From contig MFXH01000018.1 of assembly GCA_001788795.1 (NCBI GenBank), positions 85,963-149,962 on the forward strand: a stretch of 64,000 nt of DNA, written 5' to 3'. Under the pieces are notes generated by a model that saw only the letters and a list, made by a program, of their open reading frames with translations, was not told the origin of the DNA and ran no database searches. The DNA comes from Candidatus Peregrinibacteria bacterium RIFOXYA2_FULL_41_18. Lineage in GTDB: Bacteria; Patescibacteriota; Gracilibacteria; UBA1369; UBA12470. This document shows, piece by piece, positions 1 through 9,483 of the stretch (position 1 is its first letter; each line of letters opens with the position of its first letter). The position numbers and the translations under genes are program-made.

Positions 1-65
1 TTTCGTGTATCTCGACAGAATTTTGTTTTTTGATGCAACGGATGAAATAAGTGCAGTAAAGATCA

Positions 66-2219
66 CTAATTCCGCACTCTCTGGGATGGCGCATCAAATG
101 TTCGAGATGAATTGGCAAATGCTTGAGAAGAAGTAACGCAATAATCAATCGTATCCGGATCGAGTTTGTTATGAGTAACGAAATGTTCGAAATCGGAATC
201 GTCGTACCTTTCCGTCGTATTGCGAAGATAGTAGCAAGATGCTTCCAACCCCGTTTGAATGGAGCAATCCGCTGTAAAAGTCTCATTATTAGGATTGTCT
301 AGTTCGTAGTAAGCCCATCCCGTTTTGAACGAAAATTCTCCGTTAAAAGCCGTAAAAGGACTCATCCCTCTATCTATACAAAAATTCGGTTGCGTCATGT
401 TTGATATTTCCGCAATATCTCTCCTCAGCAAATCCAATATTCTCTCACGAGTTTCGGCGTTCACTATATCCGCATCATATCTTCTCATGTCACTTACGAA
501 CATCGGAGCAAGTTTGCATGCCCGATTTCTTGAGAGTCTATCCCCGACTTTTTCATAAGTTCCTATAACACGACCGGCATCATCTTTATAGCTTGTTGGT
601 TTATAAACGGGTTCCGTTGCAAGCAATAATCCGTCGCCTGCAACATAGAAATCCGTCTCGACGTAATCCGTTTCGTATTCAAGCGCTTGGTTATAAGTAC
701 CTAGTTTTACCATTTCTCCTTTCGGGTTCAATTCCGTATCTTGTTCTTCCGATATTCTACAGTCTGGATCTTTCGCCGTAGCGGATATAAGCCCGTAATA
801 CTGAGAAAATCCTTGATAAGGATGCCTGACTTCTCCGCCATTCAGACTTGCGAAGAGATTACCTTCCGCAAGATATGCATCTATAACTCTGGTCAGTACC
901 GAATAATCCGCGTAAATATCGCATACGTTCCAGTTTCCGTTCTTCTTGCCTAATTCCTGAATGATTTGTATCGCAATTAGCCTACTTGTTTCTCGATCTA
1001 ACCCGTACCTGTGCGTCAGCTCTTTTTCAATTTTATCAAAAACATATTCGCCCAATATCACATTGGCATTTTTAACCGACCATAAATCAACTTGCCTGCA
1101 AGTATAATCAAGTTCTTGCTCGTAAGTGGCAATTATTTTTTCTCGTTCTTCCGCCCTTGACTGCTCTTCCGCTCGTTCATGCAAATAGTCGGCTGTATTT
1201 TCAATTCCTTCCGCACCGACTGCAACCGCACCAAGTCCGAGCGTGGCGAAAATCGCCGTTCTTATTCTTGCGCGCATTTGAACAGATTTTCTCTCGTGAA
1301 AATTCTTATCCCGATTTATATACATCGCGCCAAACTGTCTGCCTCTCAAGAAATCCAGAAGAGGCTTGAGCGTTGCCGATTGTGAATAAAAATCTCCTCC
1401 CTCCTTTAAAAGACGATTTATCACGTTATCATACTTGCTCTGCCTATCTATCCCTCCTTGGTAGACTCTTCCTCGCAGCATGTCCGTAATTCTTATCGCT
1501 ATTTCAAAAAGTCCATACATATCTATTGAGTCCAGTTCATTTTGAGCGGATGTCCTTTTTGTTTTCAATTCGTCCGCCGGCAGGCTTTTCAAGTCCGTCA
1601 AAAGCAGAGGGCATTCCATCGCTCCGACATAAAGGATTTTGGCGATTTGCAATGCCGTAATATTCGAATCGATGTTTGCCGGAAGCTCGCAATTCGACAG
1701 AACTTCCGTTGGAATTATTCTTCCCGTAGATTCGTCTTTCTCACATTGTCTTAATGCCACATCAAGTTCGGGATGCTCTCCAATCATATCGACAACTTCC
1801 ACCTCCCTTTCCCCCGCAAGACTCTCTATAAGAGCTTTTTCGCGGTCAAACGACATAGTCGCCGCAACACTATCCGTTCCGTTGCAATATTCGCTTAGCC
1901 TGCAGCCTATCGCAACACGCGCGCACTCACCTTCGGCAAGATTTTCAAATAAAAAATCCAAGCCTCCCGATATGGTCTCTTCCGTATAAGTTGGATGTTT
2001 ACCTCTTTTTTCACCGCCCAAAATTCTCCAAACCCTCGATCGGACACTTAAAGGACTTATTTTGCCGAAATACATGGCGTGGTTTCTCCCGTTTAAAGAG
2101 CCCGGTTTTATTGGACGGATTCCGTTAATCTGCCTTTGACCGACCCAAGAGGTTGAAGACTCTTTTTTTATTGGTTTGCACACCCTTTCACAATATTTTT
2201 TCATACCGTTAATACCCAT
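66..2219 (-). CDS. hypothetical protein with one predicted TM segment
   Basis: 717-aa ORF with consensus-like sigma70 promoter upstream; hydrophobic stretch TAIFATLGLGAVAVGAEGI; no family recognised. Confidence 0.75.
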   Translation of the reverse strand: MGINGMKKYCERVCKPIKKESSTSWVGQRQINGIRPIKPGSLNGRNHAMYFGKISPLSVRSRVWRILGGEKRGKHPTYTEETISGGLDFLFENLAEGECARVAIGCRLSEYCNGTDSVAATMSFDREKALIESLAGEREVEVVDMIGEHPELDVALRQCEKDESTGRIIPTEVLSNCELPANIDSNITALQIAKILYVGAMECPLLLTDLKSLPADELKTKRTSAQNELDSIDMYGLFEIAIRITDMLRGRVYQGGIDRQSKYDNVINRLLKEGGDFYSQSATLKPLLDFLRGRQFGAMYINRDKNFHERKSVQMRARIRTAIFATLGLGAVAVGAEGIENTADYLHERAEEQSRAEEREKIIATYEQELDYTCRQVDLWSVKNANVILGEYVFDKIEKELTHRYGLDRETSRLIAIQIIQELGKKNGNWNVCDIYADYSVLTRVIDAYLAEGNLFASLNGGEVRHPYQGFSQYYGLISATAKDPDCRISEEQDTELNPKGEMVKLGTYNQALEYETDYVETDFYVAGDGLLLATEPVYKPTSYKDDAGRVIGTYEKVGDRLSRNRACKLAPMFVSDMRRYDADIVNAETRERILDLLRRDIAEISNMTQPNFCIDRGMSPFTAFNGEFSFKTGWAYYELDNPNNETFTADCSIQTGLEASCYYLRNTTERYDDSDFEHFVTHNKLDPDTIDYCVTSSQAFANSSRTFDAPSQRVRN

Positions 2220-2239
2220 CCTAACGATTAAAGGAGAGT

Positions 2240-2268
2240 ATTGTAAAATAGACAGGGTGGTTTGTCAA
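2240..2268 (-). promoter_or_regulatory. sigma70-type promoter for the 717-aa ORF
   Basis: Minus strand TTGACA (2268-2263), 17-nt spacer, TACAAT (2245-2240), about 20 nt upstream of the ATG at 2219. Confidence 0.75.
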
Positions 2269-2294
2269 GCTGCTGTGTCTCTATTGCTTTTGTC

Positions 2295-4523
2295 TTATAT
2301 AAGCGGCTCCGCAAATTTCTCATCTCCTCCCGCTGCCGGACCACCATTCGCGTCGCCGATATCTCCACCTTCTTCCCATCTTTTCAAGATTTCGTTCACC
2401 TCAGCGACAGGACGAGCATATTTACTGCGGGAAATTGCACGAATCTCTTCTGTAAGATCCTCGACAGGTTTCGGTACATCAACCGTTCTTCCGGAGAACG
2501 CATCTCTTATCTGCCCATTGACCGACATTTTTGTATAAAATTCTCTTACACCCAAGTTAATAATATCTCGAACTGTGAATTTCGGCGTGTACTCTTTTTC
2601 CAAGATAACAGCATCTTCTGCGCCGACGCGGAAACTTATAATCGAACCTACGTTGCCAAATACTGTTGTTTTCACGAGGTCGTTAAGCTGCCCCATGTAC
2701 TGATGCGCCATCGTAACATTGAGCCTGTATTTGCGGGCTTCTGATAGTATCTCTGCAAATGTATCTGTTGCGAAATACTGAAACTCGTCGCAATACAGAT
2801 AAAAATCTTTTCTCTCATCTTCCGGAATATCCGCTCGCGACATGGCGGCTTGCTGAATTTTTGTCACCATCATGGCACCGATAAGTCCGCAGTTTTCTTC
2901 GCCAAGTTTTCCTTTTGAAATCTTCATGAGCAAAATTTTCTGTTGATCCATTAATTCACGAATATTTATCTTATTTTCCGGCTGACCGACTATATTTCTT
3001 ATAAGAGATGTTGAGACGAATTGACCTACCTTGTTTAGAAGTGGCATGATAGCTTCGTTATCGAATTTCTCACTCCAAGATGCGAATTCGTTTACCCAGA
3101 AGTTTTTGATTACCGAATCCTGAATGTTTGCGACAATTTTTTGACGGTAATTTTTATCTGAAAGCATCTTCAAAATCGAGAAAATCGTCGTCCTCGGAGA
3201 ATCGAGGAGAGCGAGTGTCGTATACCTGAGCACGTGCTCCAGACGAGGCGTCCAGTTGGCACCGAAAAGCTTATGGAAAATTTCCACGAAACCGATTGTG
3301 ACGCGAAGACGCAACTCGGGCGGTACCTGCTCGAGCGGATTGAAAGCTATCGGATACTCCGCATCTGCAGGATCAAAAAGCACAACATCACCTTTGCGTT
3401 CTTCCGGTACATATTTCAACACTGCATCGACGAGATCTCCGTGAGGATCGAGCACACCAACGCCTTTGCCCGCCAAAATATCGGATATAATCAAAAGCTC
3501 CAGCATTTTACTTTTACCAGTACCCGACTTGCCGACAACATATAAATGTCTGCGCCTATCGACTCTTTTTATACCGAACTTGATGTTTTGGTTGTGGTAA
3601 TTCGTGAATCCGAATGTGGACATTTCGCCCGGACCGAGTTTGCCTGCCTTCGGAAGATCTTGTGGTGGTTCGGCTTTTCGAGAAGTTACGTGAACTATAT
3701 GTGGAACTTCATCCGGATTGGGGAAATGATAAATCGTCGCAAGTTCTTCATCGCTCATGGTCATCGAGGCGCTGTATTTCAATGCACGACCTTGTTTTTC
3801 GAATGTATCTCTTGAGACTTTCCCGAATTTGAATTGATTTAATTCGATCGTATTGAATTGAGTGTAAGCCTTCACGAGTGATACTAATTTATCATTAGCT
3901 TTTTTCTGTGTTTTTGCCAAATAAGCAATTCTCATCCCGACTTTATATGCGTGTTTCTCGGATTTGCGCTTGAATGCTTCCGTCTCTTCTGCGCGAAGAT
4001 TTTTTATACCTTTCAGTTTAAATCTATCGCCTATGCGAAACATCCTCACAACTGCGTTTTTTTTCATTTTCCATCTTCTACCGAAGTTCAGCGAGAATCC
4101 TTCTTCAATAGGTTCCGCCAAAACCTGAATCCAGACCTCTTCCTCCGCATCAGCTTTCGCCAGAATCGAGAAAATGCCCGACAGCGAATCCCCTTCGAAT
4201 TTACCAAAAGTCTTGATCGGATAAATGTCCGACCTCTTCATGTAAACTTCCGCAGCCGCAAAACCGCCTTCTTTATGCTTAATGTATTCTTTTCCTTCCG
4301 AAATTTCAGCTGCCGGATAAAGTGCGTAAATCTGACCTTCTATAGCCGCCGCCGTATCCGATGGTGTGCGAATGAAAAAATAAATATGCTGGTCTATCGA
4401 AGCGATTTCAAGCCCTATAATCGTATGATGCAAAACTTCATGCATATTCACCAAAAGGTCTTCAAATACTTGGGCTTTGTTTTCTCCAACAGGAATACAG
4501 ATTTGTAAAAGTGAGGTTTCCAT
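2295..4523 (-). CDS. TraG/VirB4-like (type IV secretion coupling-type) ATPase
   Basis: Walker A VVGKSGTGKSKMLELL, Walker B-like FYLYCDEFQYFATDTFAEILSEARKYRLNVTMAHQY; DPHGDLVD motif. Confidence 0.8.
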   Translation of the reverse strand: METSLLQICIPVGENKAQVFEDLLVNMHEVLHHTIIGLEIASIDQHIYFFIRTPSDTAAAIEGQIYALYPAAEISEGKEYIKHKEGGFAAAEVYMKRSDIYPIKTFGKFEGDSLSGIFSILAKADAEEEVWIQVLAEPIEEGFSLNFGRRWKMKKNAVVRMFRIGDRFKLKGIKNLRAEETEAFKRKSEKHAYKVGMRIAYLAKTQKKANDKLVSLVKAYTQFNTIELNQFKFGKVSRDTFEKQGRALKYSASMTMSDEELATIYHFPNPDEVPHIVHVTSRKAEPPQDLPKAGKLGPGEMSTFGFTNYHNQNIKFGIKRVDRRRHLYVVGKSGTGKSKMLELLIISDILAGKGVGVLDPHGDLVDAVLKYVPEERKGDVVLFDPADAEYPIAFNPLEQVPPELRLRVTIGFVEIFHKLFGANWTPRLEHVLRYTTLALLDSPRTTIFSILKMLSDKNYRQKIVANIQDSVIKNFWVNEFASWSEKFDNEAIMPLLNKVGQFVSTSLIRNIVGQPENKINIRELMDQQKILLMKISKGKLGEENCGLIGAMMVTKIQQAAMSRADIPEDERKDFYLYCDEFQYFATDTFAEILSEARKYRLNVTMAHQYMGQLNDLVKTTVFGNVGSIISFRVGAEDAVILEKEYTPKFTVRDIINLGVREFYTKMSVNGQIRDAFSGRTVDVPKPVEDLTEEIRAISRSKYARPVAEVNEILKRWEEGGDIGDANGGPAAGGDEKFAEPLI

Positions 4524-4532
4524 GGCTGTTTA

Positions 4533-4561
4533 ATAGTACACAGCGCCTGTTTATGAGTCCA
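4533..4561 (-). promoter_or_regulatory. putative sigma70 promoter for the ATPase gene
   Basis: Minus strand TGGACT, 17-nt spacer, TACTAT upstream of ATG 4523. Confidence 0.5.
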
Positions 4562-4590
4562 CTTCAATTTGATTACGGCTTCAGGCCTGC

Positions 4591-4618
4591 TTGACTTGCA
4601 CCTTAATTATGTTAACAT
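4591..4618 (+). promoter_or_regulatory. putative promoter for the 332-aa ORF
   Basis: TTGACT, 16-nt spacer, TAACAT, about 20 nt upstream of ATG 4639. Confidence 0.4.
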
Positions 4619-4638
4619 AGCGTCTTTTAAATTGCAAA

Positions 4639-5637
4639 ATGGAATCTCTGAATCAAAGCCCGTCGGAAGATATTATCCGCTATTTGCTGGCTAGGACTGA
4701 AGTTGATCGCGTATTTCGATCTGGAGCCGGTTCGTTAGCACGAGCCATACCTGCAAACAGACATTTAACTGTTCAAGCTGTTGATGCAATTATTGGTTTT
4801 GCCGGAAAATTGGCAGCTAAGAAGATTCCCAGACGTAAATCATTAGTGGACGCTGGGGATATTGATATGGCTGAGTTGATAAAATTTTTCAGTATTGATT
4901 TTGCATATGCATTGGTTGGGATGACTTTTGATCCTAGGTTTGTGATGGCCGGCAATACGCATAATGTAAAAGTTATGTCCAGGTTAATACGAGAGTATAA
5001 TCCTTCTCTGGATGAGGATGCAGTTATCGCCATGACCAGATGCGCCTGTGAAATACATCGGCTTGCGCACAATAATGATGATGCGGATGAACATAGTCTT
5101 CTTTGCTTAGATACGGCTCGAGACATGAAGAGGATGAGCTTGGGATTAACCGATGATCGTGGAGACGATGATCCGGATTGGTTTCCGGCATTTGATGATT
5201 TGGTAATGAAACCTCGAATGGTTGAAATTCTCAGAGGAGAACGCCCTGGAATAGAGACGTATTCCGATTTTTGGTCTTCCATAGACGGATATCGTTCCGA
5301 TATGCCACCGGAGGATTTTGAGTTCTGGTCATCTATTGATGGCGAACCTCTCGATATAAGACCCAAACCTGTTGAGAGATTTTTGCGCATCAGATCTCTC
5401 GTAAGCAGATTTTCACAAGAAGACAGGCATCGAATTTATGGAGATTCTAGAACTCATACGGATAGCGATATTATCAAGGACTGTTTCAAGCTTTTTTACG
5501 ACATAATTTGGACTTATGAAGATCGTGAATTCTTGGAGATAAATACCGCCGACTGTTTATTAAGCCTAATACAATCTACAGGCCTCCGAGAATTGTCTTC
5601 GTTTTCTGCAAGATTGAGAAGCGTTGTTTTGGCATAG
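4639..5637 (+). CDS. hypothetical protein
   Basis: 332-aa ORF; contains a short internal repeat DFWSSIDG...EFWSSIDG. Confidence 0.7.
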   Translation: MESLNQSPSEDIIRYLLARTEVDRVFRSGAGSLARAIPANRHLTVQAVDAIIGFAGKLAAKKIPRRKSLVDAGDIDMAELIKFFSIDFAYALVGMTFDPRFVMAGNTHNVKVMSRLIREYNPSLDEDAVIAMTRCACEIHRLAHNNDDADEHSLLCLDTARDMKRMSLGLTDDRGDDDPDWFPAFDDLVMKPRMVEILRGERPGIETYSDFWSSIDGYRSDMPPEDFEFWSSIDGEPLDIRPKPVERFLRIRSLVSRFSQEDRHRIYGDSRTHTDSDIIKDCFKLFYDIIWTYEDREFLEINTADCLLSLIQSTGLRELSSFSARLRSVVLA

Positions 5638-5684
5638 CAAATCGTAGAGTATAATGAAAACTGATTTTATAAAAATTAAATTTT

Positions 5685-6155
5685 ATGAATAAAAAATTCA
5701 TGTCTCAAGCCCTTGAGGTTGCGCGCAATCACTGTATGAAATACGAAGGCGGTCCTTTCGGCGCGGTCGTTGTTAAAAACGGCAAGGTGATTTCCGAAGG
5801 ATGGAATACCGTCACAACTGATAACGATCCGACTTGTCATGCGGAAGTTAATGCTATCAGGAAGGCTTGCAATGCGCTTAAGACTTTTGATCTTTCAGGA
5901 TGCGAGATTTATTCAACAACCGAACCTTGTCCTATGTGCTTGGCGACTATTTATTGGGCAAAATTATCCGGTTTGTATTTCGGCAATGATAGGAAAGATG
6001 CGGCAGGTATTGGATTTGATGATCAATTCATTTATGACGAAATCGCGCGCGCATCAGAGGATAGGAGCTTGAAGACTTATGGAGGCGTTATGGCCGCCGA
6101 CGTTACGAAGTTGTTTAGGGAGTGGAAGAAACTTCCCGGAATAAAGATGTACTAG
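5685..6155 (+). CDS. nucleoside deaminase (CDA/guanine deaminase-like)
   Basis: Zn-binding motifs HAEVNAIRKA and TTEPCPMCLATIYWA. Confidence 0.92.
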   Translation: MNKKFMSQALEVARNHCMKYEGGPFGAVVVKNGKVISEGWNTVTTDNDPTCHAEVNAIRKACNALKTFDLSGCEIYSTTEPCPMCLATIYWAKLSGLYFGNDRKDAAGIGFDDQFIYDEIARASEDRSLKTYGGVMAADVTKLFREWKKLPGIKMY

Positions 6156-6198
6156 GGGAAGTATAAGAAGTTGGGGAAGTATGGGAAGTGACATAGTT
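6156..6198 (+). repeat. degenerate 9-nt-period array (GAAGT family)
   Basis: gggaagtataagaagttggggaagtatgggaagtgacatagtta starts directly after the stop codon; about 4 nonamer units ending in GAAGTGACATAGT. Confidence 0.75.
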
Positions 6199-6264
6199 AA
6201 TGTTTTGAGTTGCCAGTTTTTATTCCGGATGATAATTTGATCCCCAAAATTTAACTTAAAACAT

Positions 6265-6663
6265 ATGGGACTAGATGAATTCGAAGATGCATTGGCTGTC
6301 GATCCGATTCAAGAAGAACCGAAACTTCTAACCGAACAGCAAATGTCCATCATATTGACGGATCTTTTTATCGGTTTTCTCGGCAAAGACAGGCCGACTC
6401 CAAGCCATGAAGATATAACAAGATGTTTAACGGGAATACATCTTGAAGGAGAACTTTTAGTAAGGACTGCTGATCAGTTAGGCGTTATTTTTCAGGCAAG
6501 AGACGGCATTGTTTCTTCCGGTCAAGTTGCGCAAAAAGAGGCTGAAATAATGAAGGCTATTCGCGCAATACTTTCTGGTTCTTATACTGTTTCCGAACCA
6601 ACTCAGGTACTGAGCATGATGGGTTTGTGGGCTCCAGTTAGCGAATCTATGCACATGCAATAG
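6265..6663 (+). CDS. hypothetical protein
   Basis: 132-aa intergenic ORF; convergent 17-nt overlap with next ORF. Confidence 0.55.
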   Translation: MGLDEFEDALAVDPIQEEPKLLTEQQMSIILTDLFIGFLGKDRPTPSHEDITRCLTGIHLEGELLVRTADQLGVIFQARDGIVSSGQVAQKEAEIMKAIRAILSGSYTVSEPTQVLSMMGLWAPVSESMHMQ

Positions 6664-7477
6664 CCGCACTTGCTTTTTTTGATGTATCTGCGAGGAGAGC
6701 GTTCAAGTCACCAAGAAGATTTTCACCTTTTATATCTTCTCTTTGCATAACAAAACCCTTCTCACCGGCAACAGGATATGTTGCGTAATTTTTGCCGGTT
6801 AATTGTCCGAATTTGGCGACAATTGCTTCATCAAGCTTCGAATCGACCGGTTTGAATTGAAATTTCTTGTATTGAGTTGGATTTTCCGGAGTGCCTATCG
6901 TCAAAATTACCGATCCGTCCGGTTGGCTTTTTGCTTCATATACAACTATACCGCCGTAGAATCCTTTTGGTTGACTCTCCGCATAAAAATCCGACTCAAC
7001 CGGGCCTCCGTCAATTTTAACAGGGACCGGAATCGGTTGATTGTAGCCCATATCGACCAAGACTTTTCCACCTTCAACCTCCAAAATCGTTACATAATGG
7101 TATTCGTTTGGTGACAATCCTTCTTCCGTTTCTTTCCCTTGATAACAAGCCATTGTTTGATAATCTTGCGCATCTCCTCTTTCAACATAAAAAGCTCCAA
7201 TTGCCGGAGCTATATCGCGGCAAGTTCCTCTTAATTGAGAATACCGCTGCCTATCGTCACCTTCGTCCGATAGTTGCTGAGAACCTTTTCTCGCCAACGA
7301 ATCCAAGGAAGGCGCATTAACTTGCACCCCTTTTTCTCCTTTATCTTCAAAAGAATAACCAGCCTGTTTTAAGCCTCCTCTCGAATAAAAGACGCGACCA
7401 TTTCTTATAAGTTGCCCGACGGAGTTTTCCAATAACTTCATAGGGATATCGGCGTATTCATCATGTTCGTTTACCAT
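6647..7477 (-). CDS. hypothetical protein, possible papain-like/NAT-type fold
   Basis: 276-aa ORF; spaced Cys (LRGTCRDIAPAIGAF), His (EYHYVTILEVEGG) and Asp (KVLVDMGYNQPIPVPV). Confidence 0.65.
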   Translation of the reverse strand: MVNEHDEYADIPMKLLENSVGQLIRNGRVFYSRGGLKQAGYSFEDKGEKGVQVNAPSLDSLARKGSQQLSDEGDDRQRYSQLRGTCRDIAPAIGAFYVERGDAQDYQTMACYQGKETEEGLSPNEYHYVTILEVEGGKVLVDMGYNQPIPVPVKIDGGPVESDFYAESQPKGFYGGIVVYEAKSQPDGSVILTIGTPENPTQYKKFQFKPVDSKLDEAIVAKFGQLTGKNYATYPVAGEKGFVMQREDIKGENLLGDLNALLADTSKKASAAIACA

Positions 7478-7504
7478 ATTTTTGTGATTAATAATTGAGT
7501 CACT

Positions 7505-7532
7505 ATGCTATGCCTTTTTCACCTTTTGTCAA
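7505..7532 (-). promoter_or_regulatory. putative promoter for the 276-aa ORF
   Basis: Minus strand TTGACA, 16-nt spacer, TAGCAT upstream of ATG 7477. Confidence 0.5.
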
Positions 7533-7595
7533 CCCTGCATTGCGATTTGTACGGATTTAGGGTAAATTTTTTTCACTTATAAATAGCATTTTTTT

Positions 7596-9401
7596 ATGAA
7601 AGCTTCCGAACTTCGCCGAAAATATATAGATTTCTTCGTGAAAAAATACGGCCATGCAGAGATTGCCGGTGCATCTCTTATACCTGAAAATGACCCGACT
7701 GTTTTGTTTACAACCGCGGGAATGCACCCTCTCGTACCTTATTTGCTCGGCGAATCTCATCCGCTCGGCAAGCGTCTTGTCGACTGCCAGAAATGCGTTC
7801 GAACAGATGATATCGACGAAGTTGGAGACGCTACTCACTGCACTTTTTTTGAGATGATGGGAAATTGGAGCTTGGGCGATTATTTCAAGGAAGATGCGAT
7901 TAAGATGAGTTATGAATTTCTTACCGATAAAAAAATCGGGCTTGGAATAGATCCGGATTTGCTCAATGTAAGCTGTTTTGAAGGTGATAAGGATGCACCT
8001 TGCGACGAGGAAGCGGCGGCTGTTTGGGAGAAGTTGGGATTTGTGCGCGCTGACAAAGAAGGACCCGGACCTAAGAGAATTTGGTTTTATGGAAAAAAAG
8101 AAAACTGGTGGGGACCTGCGGGACAGACCGGACCTTGTGGGCCGGATACTGAGATGTTCTATGATACCGGTTCCGAACCTTGTGATGAATGTTCACGCCT
8201 TGGCGTTGCGTGCAAATGCGGAAAATATGTTGAGATTTGGAATGATGTTTTCATGCAATACGAGAAGAATGCAGAAGGTAGAATTGCAGAATTACAGATG
8301 AAATGCGTTGATACTGGATTGGGAGTTGAGCGCGTGACTGCTCTCTTACAAGGGGTTGATTCACATTATGAAACTGAGTTGTTCAAGCCGGTGATGGATA
8401 TGCTGGACAATTTGGCTTCCGATTCGGACATTGTTGCGCGCAGAATTATCGCAGATCATATGCGCGCGGCTGTTTTCATGATCGGCGATCGAAAAGGTAT
8501 TACTCCTTCGAATACCGACCAAGGATATGTTTTGCGCAGACTTATTAGAAGAGCTGTTCGTTATATGAAAAAAATCGGAATCAACCAAAGCATCGTGAAG
8601 GAAATTGCAGAGATTTTTATTGAAATTTACGGAGATTATTACAGCGAACTTAATGACCATCATGATCATATTATTTCCACCCTCAAGAAAGAGGAGGATC
8701 AGTTTTCCAAGACGCTTTCACACGGCGAAAAAGAGTTTGAAAAAATCTTGCCGAATCTTATGAAAGGCGGATCAAAAGTGATCAGCGGCAGAATGGCTTT
8801 TAAGTTATATGACACTTACGGATTCCCTCTTGAAATGACCAAGGATCTCGCTCGCGAGAATGGATTAACCGTTGATGAAAAAGGTTTCTGCGAGGCTTTT
8901 GAGAAACATCAGCAGTTGTCGCGTTGCGGAGCAGAGGCCAAATTCAAAGGAGGATTGCAAGACAACAGCGAAGCGACAGCTCGATTACACACCGCGACTC
9001 ACATGCTTCTTGCTGCTTTGAGAATTGTATTGGGAGATCATGTTTATCAAAAAGGCAGCAATATAACTTCCGAGAGATTGAGATTCGATTTCTCTCATGG
9101 CGAAAAAATGACCGACGAGCAAAAGCTTGAAGTTGAGAGGCTCGTTAATGCTCAAATACAGGCGAATGTTAAAATCGATTGCGAAGAGATGGCTCTTGCA
9201 GACGCGAAGACGCATGGCGCAATGGGAATATTTGGCGAGAAATATGGAGAACGCGTTAAGGTCTATACCATCGGCGATTTTTCTAAGGAGATTTGTGGCG
9301 GACCTCATGCGAAATCAACCGGTGAATTGGGCAAATTCAAGATCCTCAAAGAGGAGTCGTCGAGTGCTGGAGTTAGGAGAATTAAGGCGGTGGTGGGGTA
9401 A
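7596..9401 (+). CDS. alaS: alanyl-tRNA synthetase, lacking the C-terminal C-Ala region
   Basis: Class II aaRS core TTAGMHPLVPYLLG and THCTFFEMMGNWSLGDYFK; editing motifs HTATHML and CGGPHAKSTGELG; ends right after the editing domain. Confidence 0.93.
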   Translation: MKASELRRKYIDFFVKKYGHAEIAGASLIPENDPTVLFTTAGMHPLVPYLLGESHPLGKRLVDCQKCVRTDDIDEVGDATHCTFFEMMGNWSLGDYFKEDAIKMSYEFLTDKKIGLGIDPDLLNVSCFEGDKDAPCDEEAAAVWEKLGFVRADKEGPGPKRIWFYGKKENWWGPAGQTGPCGPDTEMFYDTGSEPCDECSRLGVACKCGKYVEIWNDVFMQYEKNAEGRIAELQMKCVDTGLGVERVTALLQGVDSHYETELFKPVMDMLDNLASDSDIVARRIIADHMRAAVFMIGDRKGITPSNTDQGYVLRRLIRRAVRYMKKIGINQSIVKEIAEIFIEIYGDYYSELNDHHDHIISTLKKEEDQFSKTLSHGEKEFEKILPNLMKGGSKVISGRMAFKLYDTYGFPLEMTKDLARENGLTVDEKGFCEAFEKHQQLSRCGAEAKFKGGLQDNSEATARLHTATHMLLAALRIVLGDHVYQKGSNITSERLRFDFSHGEKMTDEQKLEVERLVNAQIQANVKIDCEEMALADAKTHGAMGIFGEKYGERVKVYTIGDFSKEICGGPHAKSTGELGKFKILKEESSSAGVRRIKAVVG

Positions 9402-9441
9402 GTGGTAAGGAGCAAGACACAAGACACAGACAGCAGAGAAG
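9402..9441 (+). repeat. degenerate 7-nt-period array (AAGACAC family)
   Basis: Units AAGACAC AAGACAC AGACAGC; 36 nt (9404-9439) identical to 25945-25980. Confidence 0.85.
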
Positions 9442-9459
9442 AAGGGGAGATTTCTTATT

Positions 9460-9483
9460 TGCTGACTGCTAACTGTTGTCTAT
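9460..9483 (+). repeat. degenerate 7-nt-period array (TGCTGAC/TGCTAAC/TGTTGTC)
   Basis: tgctgactgctaactgttgtc; contains the stop codon of the convergent lipoprotein ORF (ends 9469). Confidence 0.55.

Noticed and set aside
1639-1989. Plus-strand 116-aa ORF opposite the 717-aa gene
   Set aside because: Antisense ORF without promoter or family features; host ORF much longer with strong promoter.
3951-4508. 185-aa plus-strand ORF opposite the TraG/VirB4-like gene
   Set aside because: Antisense of a clear ATPase; Phe/Arg-rich composition typical of shadow ORFs.
5266-5345. FWSSIDG duplication in the 332-aa protein as a recent DNA repeat
   Set aside because: The two DNA segments have diverged at many third positions; protein-level repeat only, little to interpret.
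4773-5390. 205-aa minus-strand ORF opposite the 332-aa gene
   Set aside because: Fully nested antisense frame, Ser-rich, no motif; the plus-strand frame has a plausible promoter.
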